From NCBI GenBank assembly GCA_000316135.1, contig JH994047.1, positions 54,458-66,990 on the forward strand: a stretch of DNA of 12,533 nucleotides, given 5' to 3'. The position numbers and the translations under genes were made by a program. Of the stretch, positions 1-9,000 are shown one piece after another (the first letter of the stretch is position 1; every line of letters starts with the position of its first letter). The DNA comes from Trachipleistophora hominis. Lineage: Eukaryota; Microsporidia; Pleistophoridae. Below the pieces are notes generated by a model that had not been told where the DNA came from, made no database searches, and worked only from the letters and a program-made list of their open reading frames with translations.

Positions 1-72
1 TTCATCAAGTAAGATGTTAAAATTGCTCGTAGTATATCGACGTTAAATAAAATGTTTACCTAAAACGAAACT

Positions 73-78
73 TTTATT
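73..78 (-). terminator. Polyadenylation signal AATAAA of the LRR gene
   Basis: The minus strand reads AATAAA five bases beyond the TGA stop of the LRR gene. Microsporidian transcripts commonly have very short 3' UTRs with AATAAA at or just after the stop, so the position fits. There is no transcript evidence. Confidence 0.5.
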
Positions 79-83
79 GACCA

Positions 84-2933
84 TCAACAGACATCTACAC
101 TAACATCAAATTTTTGGCTCACTTTCTCCATAACACGGAGAGTAAAAGGATCGATACCATATTGCTTATCATCCGATGAAAACACTAAAGATTCGAGACA
201 ATGACGATTAACATATTCAAATATTGTTCCTAAGAAATTGGTTAGTTTCTCATTCAGTGTGTATGTTTCATCATCAATCATATCAGAATACGATGAAACG
301 TACAACCTCTGTAATTTTAGTTTCGTCACGTTCTCTCCAATTTTTTTGGCTTTAAATTCGTTGTATGATATTACCAACACTCGAATACAATTTGGCAATA
401 ACAGTAACAAGGATGGGTCATTAAACAGATCGCTATCAATTGCTAATGCTCTCAAGTTAGAATGGACTTTTAAGGCGCATATGACGAGGCGTGGATCTTG
501 GTTAATACTTGATGCCAATGAGTTAGTTATATTTAAAAATTTGAGACTTAATGGCAGACAACTGAGCGAATCAACTGTTACTGCCTCTAATCTGACTCGA
601 AGTGCCTGTAAATTTTGCAAATTCTTTAGATATTGACAGTTAAGAGTGCTCATAAGGATATTATAGTATTCTAATCGTTCAATCTTTTTCATCGCTTGTG
701 CACAAAAGATGGCGCTTAAAAAACTATTATTTGCAGAATTCAACTCTTTATCTCTCTGTATAATTGGTTTTTGTATTTGATCTGAAGGAATGATTGGTGC
801 TTCGTATACTTCAGTTTCTTGTAAACGAGACATTTGGTATGTATCAGCTGAATAATCCTCCAAAACGAACTTATATTTACTTAACGTTTGTTTAAACATT
901 ATATGTTTTATTTCCTTGAATTCATTGAAGAAATTTGTTATTTCCCTAGCAGAATTTTTCATATTATATAGGACTAGTGTTTTCGTTTTAATCGGACCTC
1001 TGAGCGTTAATGTATTTTCTAGATCTGACGAAAAGTCTATCTCTATCCGAGTAAAACGTTTTGGACCTGAAAGATCGAAGATTCCTCCGCATTCCAATAT
1101 TTCTAATTTCTTGCAACTGGCATTTACAGTAAAACAACAACCTTCTTCGATTTCCACATCTTTAAGCCTAATTTGGTCAAAGACATCCTCTAATACACCT
1201 AATTCAATAATATTACACGTTGTTAATAAAAGTGTGCAGTCACCGTGTTTACACGGCACAATCAATAAGCAAATTCGATGTGCTGCAAATAACTTGATGT
1301 TGAACAATCCCGTTAAATTAATACATCCAAGTGTTTCACAAATATTAATAGTCTGTTGTTTGTTATTAAAATTGATAGTAATCGTATTGAAGATTTCGAC
1401 GTCGGATAAGAAAATTTGATCGATGCTTGAGTCAATGACAATGTTGTCCTCTATTTGTGCATTTTCTAAACGTACTTTACTCGGTAATTCAGGATCGTTC
1501 ATACGAAACTCTAGATTTGCGGCACGATCAACAAACTCAACAGTAGAAAAACCCGCCATTCCAGATAAATTAAAAATACCTGATGTATGACGTATAGTGA
1601 GCTGTTTATATATGTTTTTGAACACAACTTTACATTCTTTTTTTACTTCACACTGATATATATGAACACGTTCAAATTCCCTTGTAAAAACAAAATCATT
1701 TTCAAAAACAATGTTTTCAAGTTTTATAGATGAAATCTTATTTATAAGATCATTAACGCTTTTGTCCAAAATATTTTTTAAGCACAGCGTTATGTCTTCA
1801 ATCGGTTTCGCTATTGATTCATTAAAATTCACGGAAAAACTCGGAAAAACGGTGCTTATTAGAGGAAATTCAACATTTTCAGCGTCAAATTCTTCATAAA
1901 CTTCTGCTGTATGCACGCAGCAGGTGATACATTTTAAACGGTCCAACCTCCATAAGTCTAGTTCAGAAATCCATTTCAATTCTGTCATTACAGTTGAATT
2001 ATCATGTATAACACTTAGAATGCTATCCAGAGGCAATGTATCACTTACAAATATCGTTAAATCATTGCCAAGATGATCGCTTTTGAATTTCTCGTAGAAT
2101 ATATCAACATATTCTCTCAAGTAGCTAGAGCTTACTTCCAGACACCCAAATATAAAACCTATTTGTAGATCATTCAATTGTATACGATTTTCCATAACAA
2201 ACACCTTTTTTGTTTTACTGAAGGCTCTGGCTATTTGTACTGCATCTTTCATTAAATAAAATTCGACGTTTTGTTTTAGTATTTCACAAAATTTGACAAG
2301 AACACCATTGAAATTATATTCATTTGCATGCAATTTCTTCGAATAATATGATTCTGTGATTCCTAAATCCATGTTTGGATCGAATAAATTACTAATCATC
2401 TGTGGATTATGCTGTAAACTCATGCACATATTATATGCAACAGCCTCATTACGATCAAGACACAAAAATACTTTTTGAAATATGCATAGCATTTCTTCTA
2501 AACCAAACGACAGAGATTCATTCTTTTTTGTGATAATAATTTTTTCAAATAATGACTTTGCAAATGGCATTTCAACGACCTTAAATTTTCTATGTGTGTC
2601 CATATTAGAACGTATAAGATCTTGAAAATATGAGCAGTTTCTTCCTGTTCGAATTCTGAGCTCCGTTAAAGATGAACAAACACCATTAAACCGATCATTC
2701 TCTGTTGATTCCGAAAGTTCTGCCATGTATTCCTTTGGATCATAATCGCGAATCGCATAATAAATACTATCTACTGTACCGGCTTCTAGAGAAACCAAAA
2801 ATTCCATCATATTTGTTTCCTTCAAATCATAAAACACCATGTACTCATTATTGCCTTCCTCTGTCCATGACTGAAAAACAAATATATATACTACAGTAGC
2901 AGTGATATAATCACACAGTGAAGTCAAAAACAT
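84..2933 (-). CDS. Leucine-rich-repeat / solenoid-repeat protein, probably secreted (949 aa)
   Basis: A long intronless ORF. Residues 9-20 form a hydrophobic stretch (YITATVVYIFVF) followed by polar sequence, which reads as a signal peptide or signal anchor, although no basic residue precedes it. Residues 30-400 are helical-looking and unrecognised. Residues 420-458, 504-542 and 585-623 are three gap-free 39-residue repeats ending G-x-I-F/N-N/D-L-S/T-G, spaced 81-84 residues apart. Residues about 750-920 carry irregular LRRs, for example NLQNLQALRV and LPLSLKFLNI. No second membrane segment is evident. Microsporidia carry expanded families of signal-peptide LRR proteins thought to act at the surface or in the host; assignment to such a family is by pattern only. 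The ATG at 2933 is favoured by a CCC signal five bases upstream. Several shorter frames on the opposite strand are shadows of this gene. Confidence 0.85.
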   Translation of the reverse strand: MFLTSLCDYITATVVYIFVFQSWTEEGNNEYMVFYDLKETNMMEFLVSLEAGTVDSIYYAIRDYDPKEYMAELSESTENDRFNGVCSSLTELRIRTGRNCSYFQDLIRSNMDTHRKFKVVEMPFAKSLFEKIIITKKNESLSFGLEEMLCIFQKVFLCLDRNEAVAYNMCMSLQHNPQMISNLFDPNMDLGITESYYSKKLHANEYNFNGVLVKFCEILKQNVEFYLMKDAVQIARAFSKTKKVFVMENRIQLNDLQIGFIFGCLEVSSSYLREYVDIFYEKFKSDHLGNDLTIFVSDTLPLDSILSVIHDNSTVMTELKWISELDLWRLDRLKCITCCVHTAEVYEEFDAENVEFPLISTVFPSFSVNFNESIAKPIEDITLCLKNILDKSVNDLINKISSIKLENIVFENDFVFTREFERVHIYQCEVKKECKVVFKNIYKQLTIRHTSGIFNLSGMAGFSTVEFVDRAANLEFRMNDPELPSKVRLENAQIEDNIVIDSSIDQIFLSDVEIFNTITINFNNKQQTINICETLGCINLTGLFNIKLFAAHRICLLIVPCKHGDCTLLLTTCNIIELGVLEDVFDQIRLKDVEIEEGCCFTVNASCKKLEILECGGIFDLSGPKRFTRIEIDFSSDLENTLTLRGPIKTKTLVLYNMKNSAREITNFFNEFKEIKHIMFKQTLSKYKFVLEDYSADTYQMSRLQETEVYEAPIIPSDQIQKPIIQRDKELNSANNSFLSAIFCAQAMKKIERLEYYNILMSTLNCQYLKNLQNLQALRVRLEAVTVDSLSCLPLSLKFLNITNSLASSINQDPRLVICALKVHSNLRALAIDSDLFNDPSLLLLLPNCIRVLVISYNEFKAKKIGENVTKLKLQRLYVSSYSDMIDDETYTLNEKLTNFLGTIFEYVNRHCLESLVFSSDDKQYGIDPFTLRVMEKVSQKFDVSVDVC

Positions 2934-2938
2934 GCTAT

Positions 2939-2947
2939 GGGAAATTT
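2939..2947 (-). promoter_or_regulatory. CCC-like plus AAATTT-like start signal of the LRR gene
   Basis: On the minus strand AAATTT is followed immediately by CCC, then five bases (atagc), then the ATG at 2933. AAATTT-like and CCC-like motifs close to the start codon are described transcription signals of microsporidia (work on Encephalitozoon cuniculi, extended across the phylum). The spacing equals that of the other two well-formed genes here. Confidence 0.55.
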
Positions 2948-2949
2948 TT

Positions 2950-3530
2950 CCGCATTAAAATAGATAGAAATCACACTTTTATAGTAAATCATATCCTTTT
3001 GCTACAATAAGAAAGTTTAATATTGTGCATAATTTAACTTTACAGATACATTAAATTGTAATAAATTTTTCAAGTAATATGGTAATATCCAATATTACTA
3101 ATAATTAGATCAAAAATTGTTTCATGTTTCTTATTGCATGTTGGTTACCTTTACAAAAATCCACTATTAGATGAGTTATAATTTTTACATGGACATGTTT
3201 TTATGATCAAATATTCGTGGTATATATCTATAATATAACATTATTTTGGAATACGGTGTACAAAACAATTTACAAGACCGCTTTTTTTAATCTAGAAAAA
3301 TATTTAGTTCAAAAATATAAAATTATTTGATAAACTATTTTAAGCTTATTTAAATTCAAAGTGTAAGTGAATATGAAATTGAATATATGTGATTAATATT
3401 CAATAATTTAGATACAAATAACATTATATTAATTGCTAAATTGTTATTAGCGGAAAACTATGGTGAATACAATAATTTTTAACTTTATAGTGTAATTAGA
3501 TCAGTATATTCAGATTAAAAAGTAAATAAT
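2950..3530. other. AT-rich spacer, nothing supported
   Basis: About 580 bases upstream of the LRR gene. I see AT-rich sequence with frequent stops in the frames I scanned, and no RNA gene, repeat or motif I can defend. Confidence 0.5.
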
Positions 3531-3536
3531 TTTATT
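3531..3536 (-). terminator. Possible AATAAA behind the 3546-3905 relic
   Basis: The minus strand reads AATAAA ten bases past the terminal TAA of the relic at 3546-3905, as in the intact genes of this window. It is the best reason to read that relic on the minus strand. AATAAA is frequent by chance in AT-rich DNA. Confidence 0.25.
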
Positions 3537-3545
3537 AATTTAGAA

Positions 3546-3905
3546 TTAACATTCAAAAATTACAATTGACTTGTCAATGGTACCATTCATGAAACCAATT
3601 TCTAGGCCAATGCCAAATATAGGTCCCAATGGAGTAATATAGGAAGAAAACGAGGCTAAATCGTTAACTGTACACCAATAGTTGTTGCTATTAAACTAAT
3701 TATTACTAGGGATCATATTATTTATGATAATTTGTGCCAATTGTTAATAAACCATAAGAATCAAATGATTGACTTGTCAGGTAAATAAATCATGATGGAA
3801 ATTTTTCAAATTACAGAAGTTTATTTTCTGAACATTATTTTGCCTGAAACTACTATTAACATATGTCATAAGGTCACAAATACTTGATGTTGTGTCATAA
3901 TCAAT
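3546..3905 (-). pseudogene. Probable gene relic, one frame with three premature stops
   Basis: Reading one minus-strand frame from 3905 down to the TAA at 3546-3548 gives 120 codons interrupted by only three stops (TGA, TAA, TAG, between about 3720 and 3780). The stop-free ends look like protein: near the start CDLMTYVNSSFRQ and INFCNLKNFHHDLF, near the end SSYITPLGPIFGIGLEIGFM. G+C is visibly higher at 3560-3660 than in the flanks. No family recognised. The opposite strand of the same patch also gives a plausible short peptide starting at an ATG near 3577, so the strand is not certain. Confidence 0.35.
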
Positions 3906-4129
3906 CTAAAGAATAATTAGACGATCAAGTTATCGTGTCACTAAAATGGTCGATGTTTAGACCTGCCATTTAAGCACAAAAATAAATGAAATTTAATATA
4001 GTTATTCGAGTGATAGCGGAAAAAAAAGTTTTAACATTGATACAGAGGTAATATATATCTCACAAGATCTATTGATACATAAAATATCAAAGGATGTTTA
4101 GTAGGATAAATACAAAATATTATTTGAAA

Positions 4130-4845
4130 TTATATTTTTTTCAGCTTATTTTGTATATTATTCTTGGCCAAAAATGTATCTATAGCATTCTTGAGGAACA
4201 CAGAAAATTCATCATTTTTTTCTAATTATCAATGAACAAAGTACACTTATGCAACAAACATAGCGATTGTTTAGGTTTATACAATAAAATTGAGAGCTGT
4301 TGTAAATACTCTGGATTTATTTTGCTTAGTATGTTTTCTACAATTTGATTTACAGGAATTCACGAATGTTAACATGAAAAAAAGTTGAATTGCCATTACC
4401 AAGCCTAGAAACAAAATTTTTTAATATATATGAATTTTTTCTTTCGCTAATGTTTACAACAAACAAATGAGCATTGAAATTTTACATATGTTTGCATATA
4501 ACCGCTAAAACAATTGAATGAACGGTTATATACGTTCAAAAATAACACTGCTATTGATCATTTTGAATGTGAATACTAGTTATTTATTGACTTAAAGGCT
4601 TAGAAAGCTATGATAGTTGCTGATACAACAGGAGAGCGATTTATGGTTTTTTATTTATAGCAAGAACTAAGAAATCGTATTAAAAGTATATTTATGTGAG
4701 AGGAAAAGTGCAAATTCAACTTTTTAAAATAAATTTTTTTGTTAAAAAAAAGCGCAAATGGATAGTAGATAAAACAAATATTTTTATTTGTAATTGACTA
4801 TATCTATTAGCATTAATTCCCAAACCAAGTTGATTTGAAACTTAA
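4130..4845 (-). pseudogene. Probable multiply frameshifted gene relic
   Basis: Successive minus-strand frames hand over with small overlaps. Frame p=2 mod 3 is open about 4843-4717, then p=0 is open 4797-4652 and continues with a few stops to about 4447. Frame p=2 is open 4481-4353 (including ILKNFVSRLGNGNSTFFHVN). Frame p=0 is open about 4359-4225 (including VENILSKINPEYLQQL). Frame p=1 runs 4225-4130 (DEFSVFLKNAIDTFLAKN) and ends in TAA. Four stop-free runs of 30 to 49 codons joining in order suggest one former gene of about 240 codons, head-to-head with the 4906 ORF. No family recognised. AT-rich spacers can mimic such peptides, so this stays a hypothesis. Confidence 0.35.
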
Positions 4846-4858
4846 TTATCGTTAAAAT

Positions 4859-5718
4859 ATGAAACTTCGTTTGATCATCTTGAAACTATTTATTGCAGTC
4901 TGCTAATGGTAGAGTTTATGGAACGTAAGCATAAGTTATTGGGTGTTTGCTCAGGTATTAGCAGAAGTATGATGTACTTGGTTTATAATGATGAGTATGC
5001 GATAGTTTTTGATATCACTGATATAAATACATTAGGGCGTGCACTAGAAATCGACCCACCTGCCAGGTTTATGGACATGATGGAAGTTTTTAACTGCGAA
5101 AGAGTATTTAAAAGAAAGCTCCTTGCTGTCTTTTACACACGTAACTGCCGTAATTATGATCTTATACGGTTCAGCTATGAGTTCTTAACAAAAAGCATAT
5201 TTTTTGAGTGGAACTTGAATGAAAAAACATATTGTTTCGAGGACTTCGAAGTTGCGGCTTTAACAATTCCGAATCGTGACAAAAACGCTTTTTGCTTTTT
5301 AATTGATGATTATTTTATTATCGGAAACGCTTTTTTTTATCTAGGATGCCGTAAATTTTACAAGGAAGGGACAATTAACTTGAGTATAACACTTGAAAAA
5401 CTTAGACACTACGTGAGAACAAACGTGATTTGCTGTTATGGGCATGATTTTTCCAAAATGGGATACAAGTTGGCGAGCAAATACTTTGATCCTTCCTTCA
5501 AAGTTCAAAACAGCAAAATTTCTCACCTTTGGTGACGAGCTTGCTTATAATCCTTTCTTTAATTACAGGAAACTTATAGATCAAGGCAGCATAGAAAATC
5601 TAAATGAACTTATAAACATTAGAAACAGATATAAACGCATATGATTGACGAACTAAATAATATAAGATATTTTGTTTTGGTGTTTTTGATATTTACCTTT
5701 TGTATTGTATCTAAGTAA
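4859..5718 (+). pseudogene. Likely full extent of the broken gene around the 4906 ORF
   Basis: An ATG at 4859 in frame 2 encodes a typical signal peptide, MKLRLIILKLFIAVC, then hits TAA at 4904-4906, overlapping the ATG of the main ORF in frame 1 (TAATG). After the frame-1 stop at 5533-5535, frame 2 is open from before that stop to TGA 5642-5644 and includes FGDELAYNPFFNYRKL. An overlapping ATG at 5641 (ATGA) returns to frame 1 and encodes a short peptide with a membrane segment, YFVLVFLIFTFCIV, ending at TAA 5716-5718. The simplest reading is a former signal-peptide plus C-terminal-anchor protein of about 285 residues broken by three small indels. Alternatives are assembly errors in homopolymers or chance extension of a real 209-residue protein. 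Confidence 0.4.
4906..5535 (+). CDS. Unrecognised 209-codon ORF, probably the core of a broken gene
   Basis: I do not recognise this protein. It is mixed in composition with seven cysteines, a hydrophobic patch at residues 129-148 (FCFLIDDYFIIGNAFFYLGC) and no clear domain motif. G+C is visibly above the flanking spacer, so it is or was coding. The ATG at 4906 is the first in frame after an in-frame TAA at 4843-4845; a second ATG at 4918 is equally possible. Unlike the other three main genes it lacks the CCC signal before its start and has no AATAAA near its stop. A frame change near the A-runs at 5507-5510 and 5515-5518 would let the reading continue to 5644. It may therefore be a pseudogene fragment. 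Confidence 0.5.
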   Translation: MVEFMERKHKLLGVCSGISRSMMYLVYNDEYAIVFDITDINTLGRALEIDPPARFMDMMEVFNCERVFKRKLLAVFYTRNCRNYDLIRFSYEFLTKSIFFEWNLNEKTYCFEDFEVAALTIPNRDKNAFCFLIDDYFIIGNAFFYLGCRKFYKEGTINLSITLEKLRHYVRTNVICCYGHDFSKMGYKLASKYFDPSFKVQNSKISHLW

Positions 5719-6283
5719 TAATGGTTTTTTCAGCTGGTTTATTGAAATAAGGATATAAAATTACTTCTATTGTGCACAATATGTTGTGCCAATAAGTAAT
5801 TATTAATAATTTACCATCGATACAAAAAAGTGATATAGAGTTGATATAATTACGGCATCAACATAACTTGTTATAAATTAGACTGTTGGATTGAATTGAT
5901 ACACTGAATTATTTATAAACCTGTATTTAGGAAACCAGACCTTGAAGTTGATGACTGCTATGATGAAAATACGTTTCTTTGATCAGGTTTTTTAATTAAC
6001 ACTCATATGCAAAGATGAAACTTTCGGGTCCAATAAACACCACTTTTAGTTAAAAACCAGAGAATATTGATTCCACAGATATCAATTTTAAGACAAAATT
6101 TACATTGACATTACATTATTTTCCAGTAATTATCAACGATAAAACGTAATATTGGTACCACAAGAACAATCCTATTTGACGAACGAAATACACCACAAAC
6201 GATAATAACCGCTTTTAAAGCACATACACTGTACAGTATCATCAAAACAACGATATTACAAAATATTACAGCACTGTGATAAA
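5719..6283. other. Spacer with a faint coding-like patch
   Basis: About 560 bases between two convergent genes. On the plus strand one frame is open from 5900 to TAA 5993-5995, and the overlapping frame across 5925-5980 also reads coding-like (RKPDLEVDDCYDENTFL). G+C is raised there. I cannot tell debris from chance and see no RNA gene or repeat. Confidence 0.3.
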
Positions 6284-6289
6284 TTTATT
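6284..6289 (-). terminator. Polyadenylation signal AATAAA of the Rce1-like gene
   Basis: The minus strand reads AATAAA about 25 bases after the TGA stop at 6315-6317, the expected side and a short distance for a microsporidian 3' end. Confidence 0.45.
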
Positions 6290-6314
6290 GTAAATTCCTA
6301 CCACAGAATTAGCA

Positions 6315-7025
6315 TCAAAAGAAAACGACCTCTCTAAACGTTGACATAATACCGTAGCACATTCTCACAGCCAAACACACAGAAAAGCATGTAACATCAT
6401 AAACGATACAGAGGCACATTCCATAAGAAAAGAACTGGCACAAATTATCATAATTGAAACCCAAAATCGCACAATAGGTTAATCCGTAGACAACGGAGTT
6501 AAGCAAAGCAAAAAGCATCACATAAGCTGTATTTCGGATAGATTTATCTTTTACATTCCTGTAAAAACACTTATCACCTTTAATATCACCAAAGAGATAT
6601 TTACGGAAAATAAATTCGTCCAAGCACGGAAAAACCACTATTTTTTTGAAAAACAATTCGCAATATTTCATTATCTTTTCGGGCATATTCAGATACACAC
6701 TGTATTCCGAAAAAAACAGATGATACATGCGCAACTTCACAAATGTAAGAACCAAAGCGATCGTAATAGTCGATGCACAAAGTATTCTGTTCCGATTAAT
6801 GAACTTAAAGTCTTTATGGAATAGTTTACGATATACAAACACACTACCAATAAATGAAAGTGACATTACTATGAAATCTGTTACCGTGTTGGCGGTTCGA
6901 AGCAAAGGTTCACAGCCGGGCTTGTATTTTTGGAGACAGTAGAATAGTATGACGTTCTTTACGACGATAAAGACGAATGGAATGAGGACGTTCAGTGCAA
7001 ATTTTAGTTTGCGACCGTATATCAT
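6315..7025 (-). CDS. Multi-pass membrane protein resembling CPBP / Rce1 (type II CAAX protease), catalytic His not found
   Basis: 236 residues with about five hydrophobic segments (about 10-31, 46-65, 82-97, 165-190, 198-222). Residues 133-144, PCLDEFIFRKYL, match the first CPBP/Rce1 motif, usually P-x-x-E-E-x-x-x-R: D136 stands for the first Glu, and E137, F140 and R141 are kept. In active Rce1 enzymes this motif works with two His residues in later membrane helices. Here the best second-motif match is F172-A-L-L-N176, with Asn in place of His. The region expected to hold the third motif (C206-x3-D210) also lacks His. Active Rce1 removes the last three residues of prenylated CaaX proteins in the ER membrane. 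This copy may be a non-enzymatic relative, or the family call may be wrong. The start is backed by CCCC five bases upstream. Confidence 0.6.
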   Translation of the reverse strand: MIYGRKLKFALNVLIPFVFIVVKNVILFYCLQKYKPGCEPLLRTANTVTDFIVMSLSFIGSVFVYRKLFHKDFKFINRNRILCASTITIALVLTFVKLRMYHLFFSEYSVYLNMPEKIMKYCELFFKKIVVFPCLDEFIFRKYLFGDIKGDKCFYRNVKDKSIRNTAYVMLFALLNSVVYGLTYCAILGFNYDNLCQFFSYGMCLCIVYDVTCFSVCLAVRMCYGIMSTFREVVFF

Positions 7026-7030
7026 TGTGA

Positions 7031-7034
7031 GGGG
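7031..7034 (-). promoter_or_regulatory. CCC-like start signal of the Rce1-like gene
   Basis: The minus strand reads CCCC, five bases (tcaca), then the ATG at 7025. The distance is the same as at the LRR gene and the kinase, which supports both the start choice and expression. Confidence 0.55.
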
Positions 7035-7538
7035 TGTGTTGATTATTCCCCTTTTTATGAATTGTAAACACGGAGATCAATGAATACATTAAAAATTGAA
7101 ATATAGCACTGCAACTTCTTTAGATGAAAAATAATTACTTGTCCCGTACATATTAGTTAGATATCATAAAATAGTTTGTCAGAAGCAACAATACCTAACA
7201 CGGGAGTTAATTTCTTTAAAAACATATTCAAAAAATACTCTACATATATTATAACATTTTATAATAATTTTATTTACTTAAACGTACAATTTTTATTAAA
7301 TAAAGCTTAATTTGCTACAAATGAATGATTTTTCCGAAAATTTGTATTCTGCAAGTAATATTGAAAGAAGTTATAACTAACATATGTTTACCGGTCAATA
7401 TTCCTCCCAAAAATATATTTAGCATAAAAGTCAAAAGGAGACGAGATCACATGTTTTTTTAAAAAAAGTCAGTTTAATTATTACCTTACAACATCTCATC
7501 TGACCAAACATCCATGTTTTCAAACTAAAGTGCTTTAA

Positions 7539-7796
7539 TTATCACTTCACACCCCACTAGCACATTTTGGATCCGCTGAGCAAACATTGAAATCATTTGT
7601 CTTATCAGTGACAGCATCAGTATCATTTAACACTAAGGGTCTATCTATCAACAAGCTATATGACAAACAGCATAATGATAAAAGTGTAGTTTGTAATTAT
7701 CCTATATCCGTTTTATCAGTCAGATGGGAATGTGACAGAGATAATCAATATCACAAATGTTCTATCAATTATTTTTTCGTTAAAATTATGAATTAG
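7539..7796 (+). pseudogene. Coding-like island, start-less 85-codon open frame
   Basis: The plus-strand frame is open from just after TAA 7536-7538 to TAG 7794-7796, with G+C clearly above the surrounding spacer. The peptide is of mixed composition (for example HFGSAEQTLKSFVLSV and CNYPISVLSVRWECDRDNQY). The only ATG in frame is the second-last codon, so it cannot be a complete eukaryotic gene. It may be an internal fragment of a lost gene. No family recognised. Confidence 0.3.
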
Positions 7797-8982
7797 TAAT
7801 ATTTTGGTAGAGATTGACTATTAGCTTTTTAAAAAATATTTTTTTGGGAAAAAATAATAATATTCCCAACACACAGATTAATAAAGTACTCCCAATCAAT
7901 ACGATGGCAAAATGCTGTTGTATGCGAAGATTTATGTTTATTTATTTTATCTAAGTATATAATTCTATATTGCACAAAAGATTTTGCAATTCTATTCTTC
8001 CAAGTATGAGTGTAAATCAAAATGACCAATATTTGTTTTGGTCTGAACTATAATTTTTACTATGAATGTTGTTATTACTGTCTTTGAAAGACAAGAAAAC
8101 TGGTTATAAAAAATGATTAGTTTTAAATCGAGTGATGGTTCATAAAGAATATTAGGCTGGTGTAAGTATATATATGTGTTTATGTCTGATCATTTTGATG
8201 AAAATAGCGTAACTAGTGATCAAGAAAGGAAATTTACACATAAAACGATTTATTGTTTGTTACTGTACCTATCAGGATAAGCACGTGTTTATTGGATCTA
8301 TTCTTAGTACGCATTTTTATGACCAGTGTTACTGCTGTGTGCTTTTGGCACAATGTTATGTAATACGTGTGTTGATTGACAACAAAAGGAGTATTTATTT
8401 TACAGTTATTTATATTTACACTAAACTATTTGTTTCATTTTGAGATATTCTACGAGATGTCCAACGAGGTATTTATTAACAATTTGCCTTTTTAAACTTC
8501 ATCGTATCAAATAACTTCGTCAAAGTTTAATAATGAGCAGTGATAAATATAAAACATGTTCTTACAAAATAAGTGGTCGCATCTAATATCAAATTTCAGT
8601 ACTTAATAATTTTGTTTTACATAAATAAATTGAAAGTCTTCAAAAATTTTACATATGATCATATACAATTGATAAAAATGCTATTTTGGTTACATAAATA
8701 CAATAAATTTTGGAAATGAACCGTTGTTTATATCTTCTACAACATATTTTTATTTAGAAAGTTTTTTGTTGATGGGAACCATTAACCCGTTTTAGGATTA
8801 AATTATTGAAAAAACATGTTCATAAAAGTTTACACTAAAGAACATCTTTAAGAATCGGAGCCAAAGAAAATATAGCCATTAAAACCTTTGAGTGTAAATG
8901 AAACCAAAACAGCACAATATATTATTCTTTATCCATAATGAGGTTAATCAACTAATTTTTAACCGTATTGTTATAACATAGT

Positions 8983-9000
8983 CAAATGCCTAGGCATTTG
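8983..9000. repeat. Perfect 18-bp palindrome
   Basis: caaatgcctaggcatttg is its own reverse complement with no spacer. It could be a protein-binding site, a cruciform or chance. No gene start lies within a kilobase, so a regulatory role is unsupported. Confidence 0.6.

Noticed and set aside
238..1899. Several plus-strand ORFs of 62-167 codons inside the LRR gene
   Set aside because: They are antisense shadows of the 949-codon minus-strand ORF, with no start signals of their own.
3565..3779. 12-base repeat attgacttgtca at 3565 and 3768
   Set aside because: About one such pair is expected by chance in 2 kb of this composition.
5341..5526. 61-codon minus-strand ORF
   Set aside because: Shadow of the 4906 ORF, with no CCC signal.
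5565..5572. ttacag resembling a 3' splice site near the frame change in the 4906 locus
   Set aside because: No convincing donor or branch site upstream that would repair the frame, and microsporidian introns are rare and usually lie near gene starts.
6727..6942. 71-codon plus-strand ORF
   Set aside because: Antisense to the Rce1-like gene, whose membrane-helix pattern and start signal are much better supported.
7829..8029. 66-codon minus-strand ORF
   Set aside because: The start codon is TTG and there is no ATG or CCC signal. It is mentioned only as part of the spacer's open frames.
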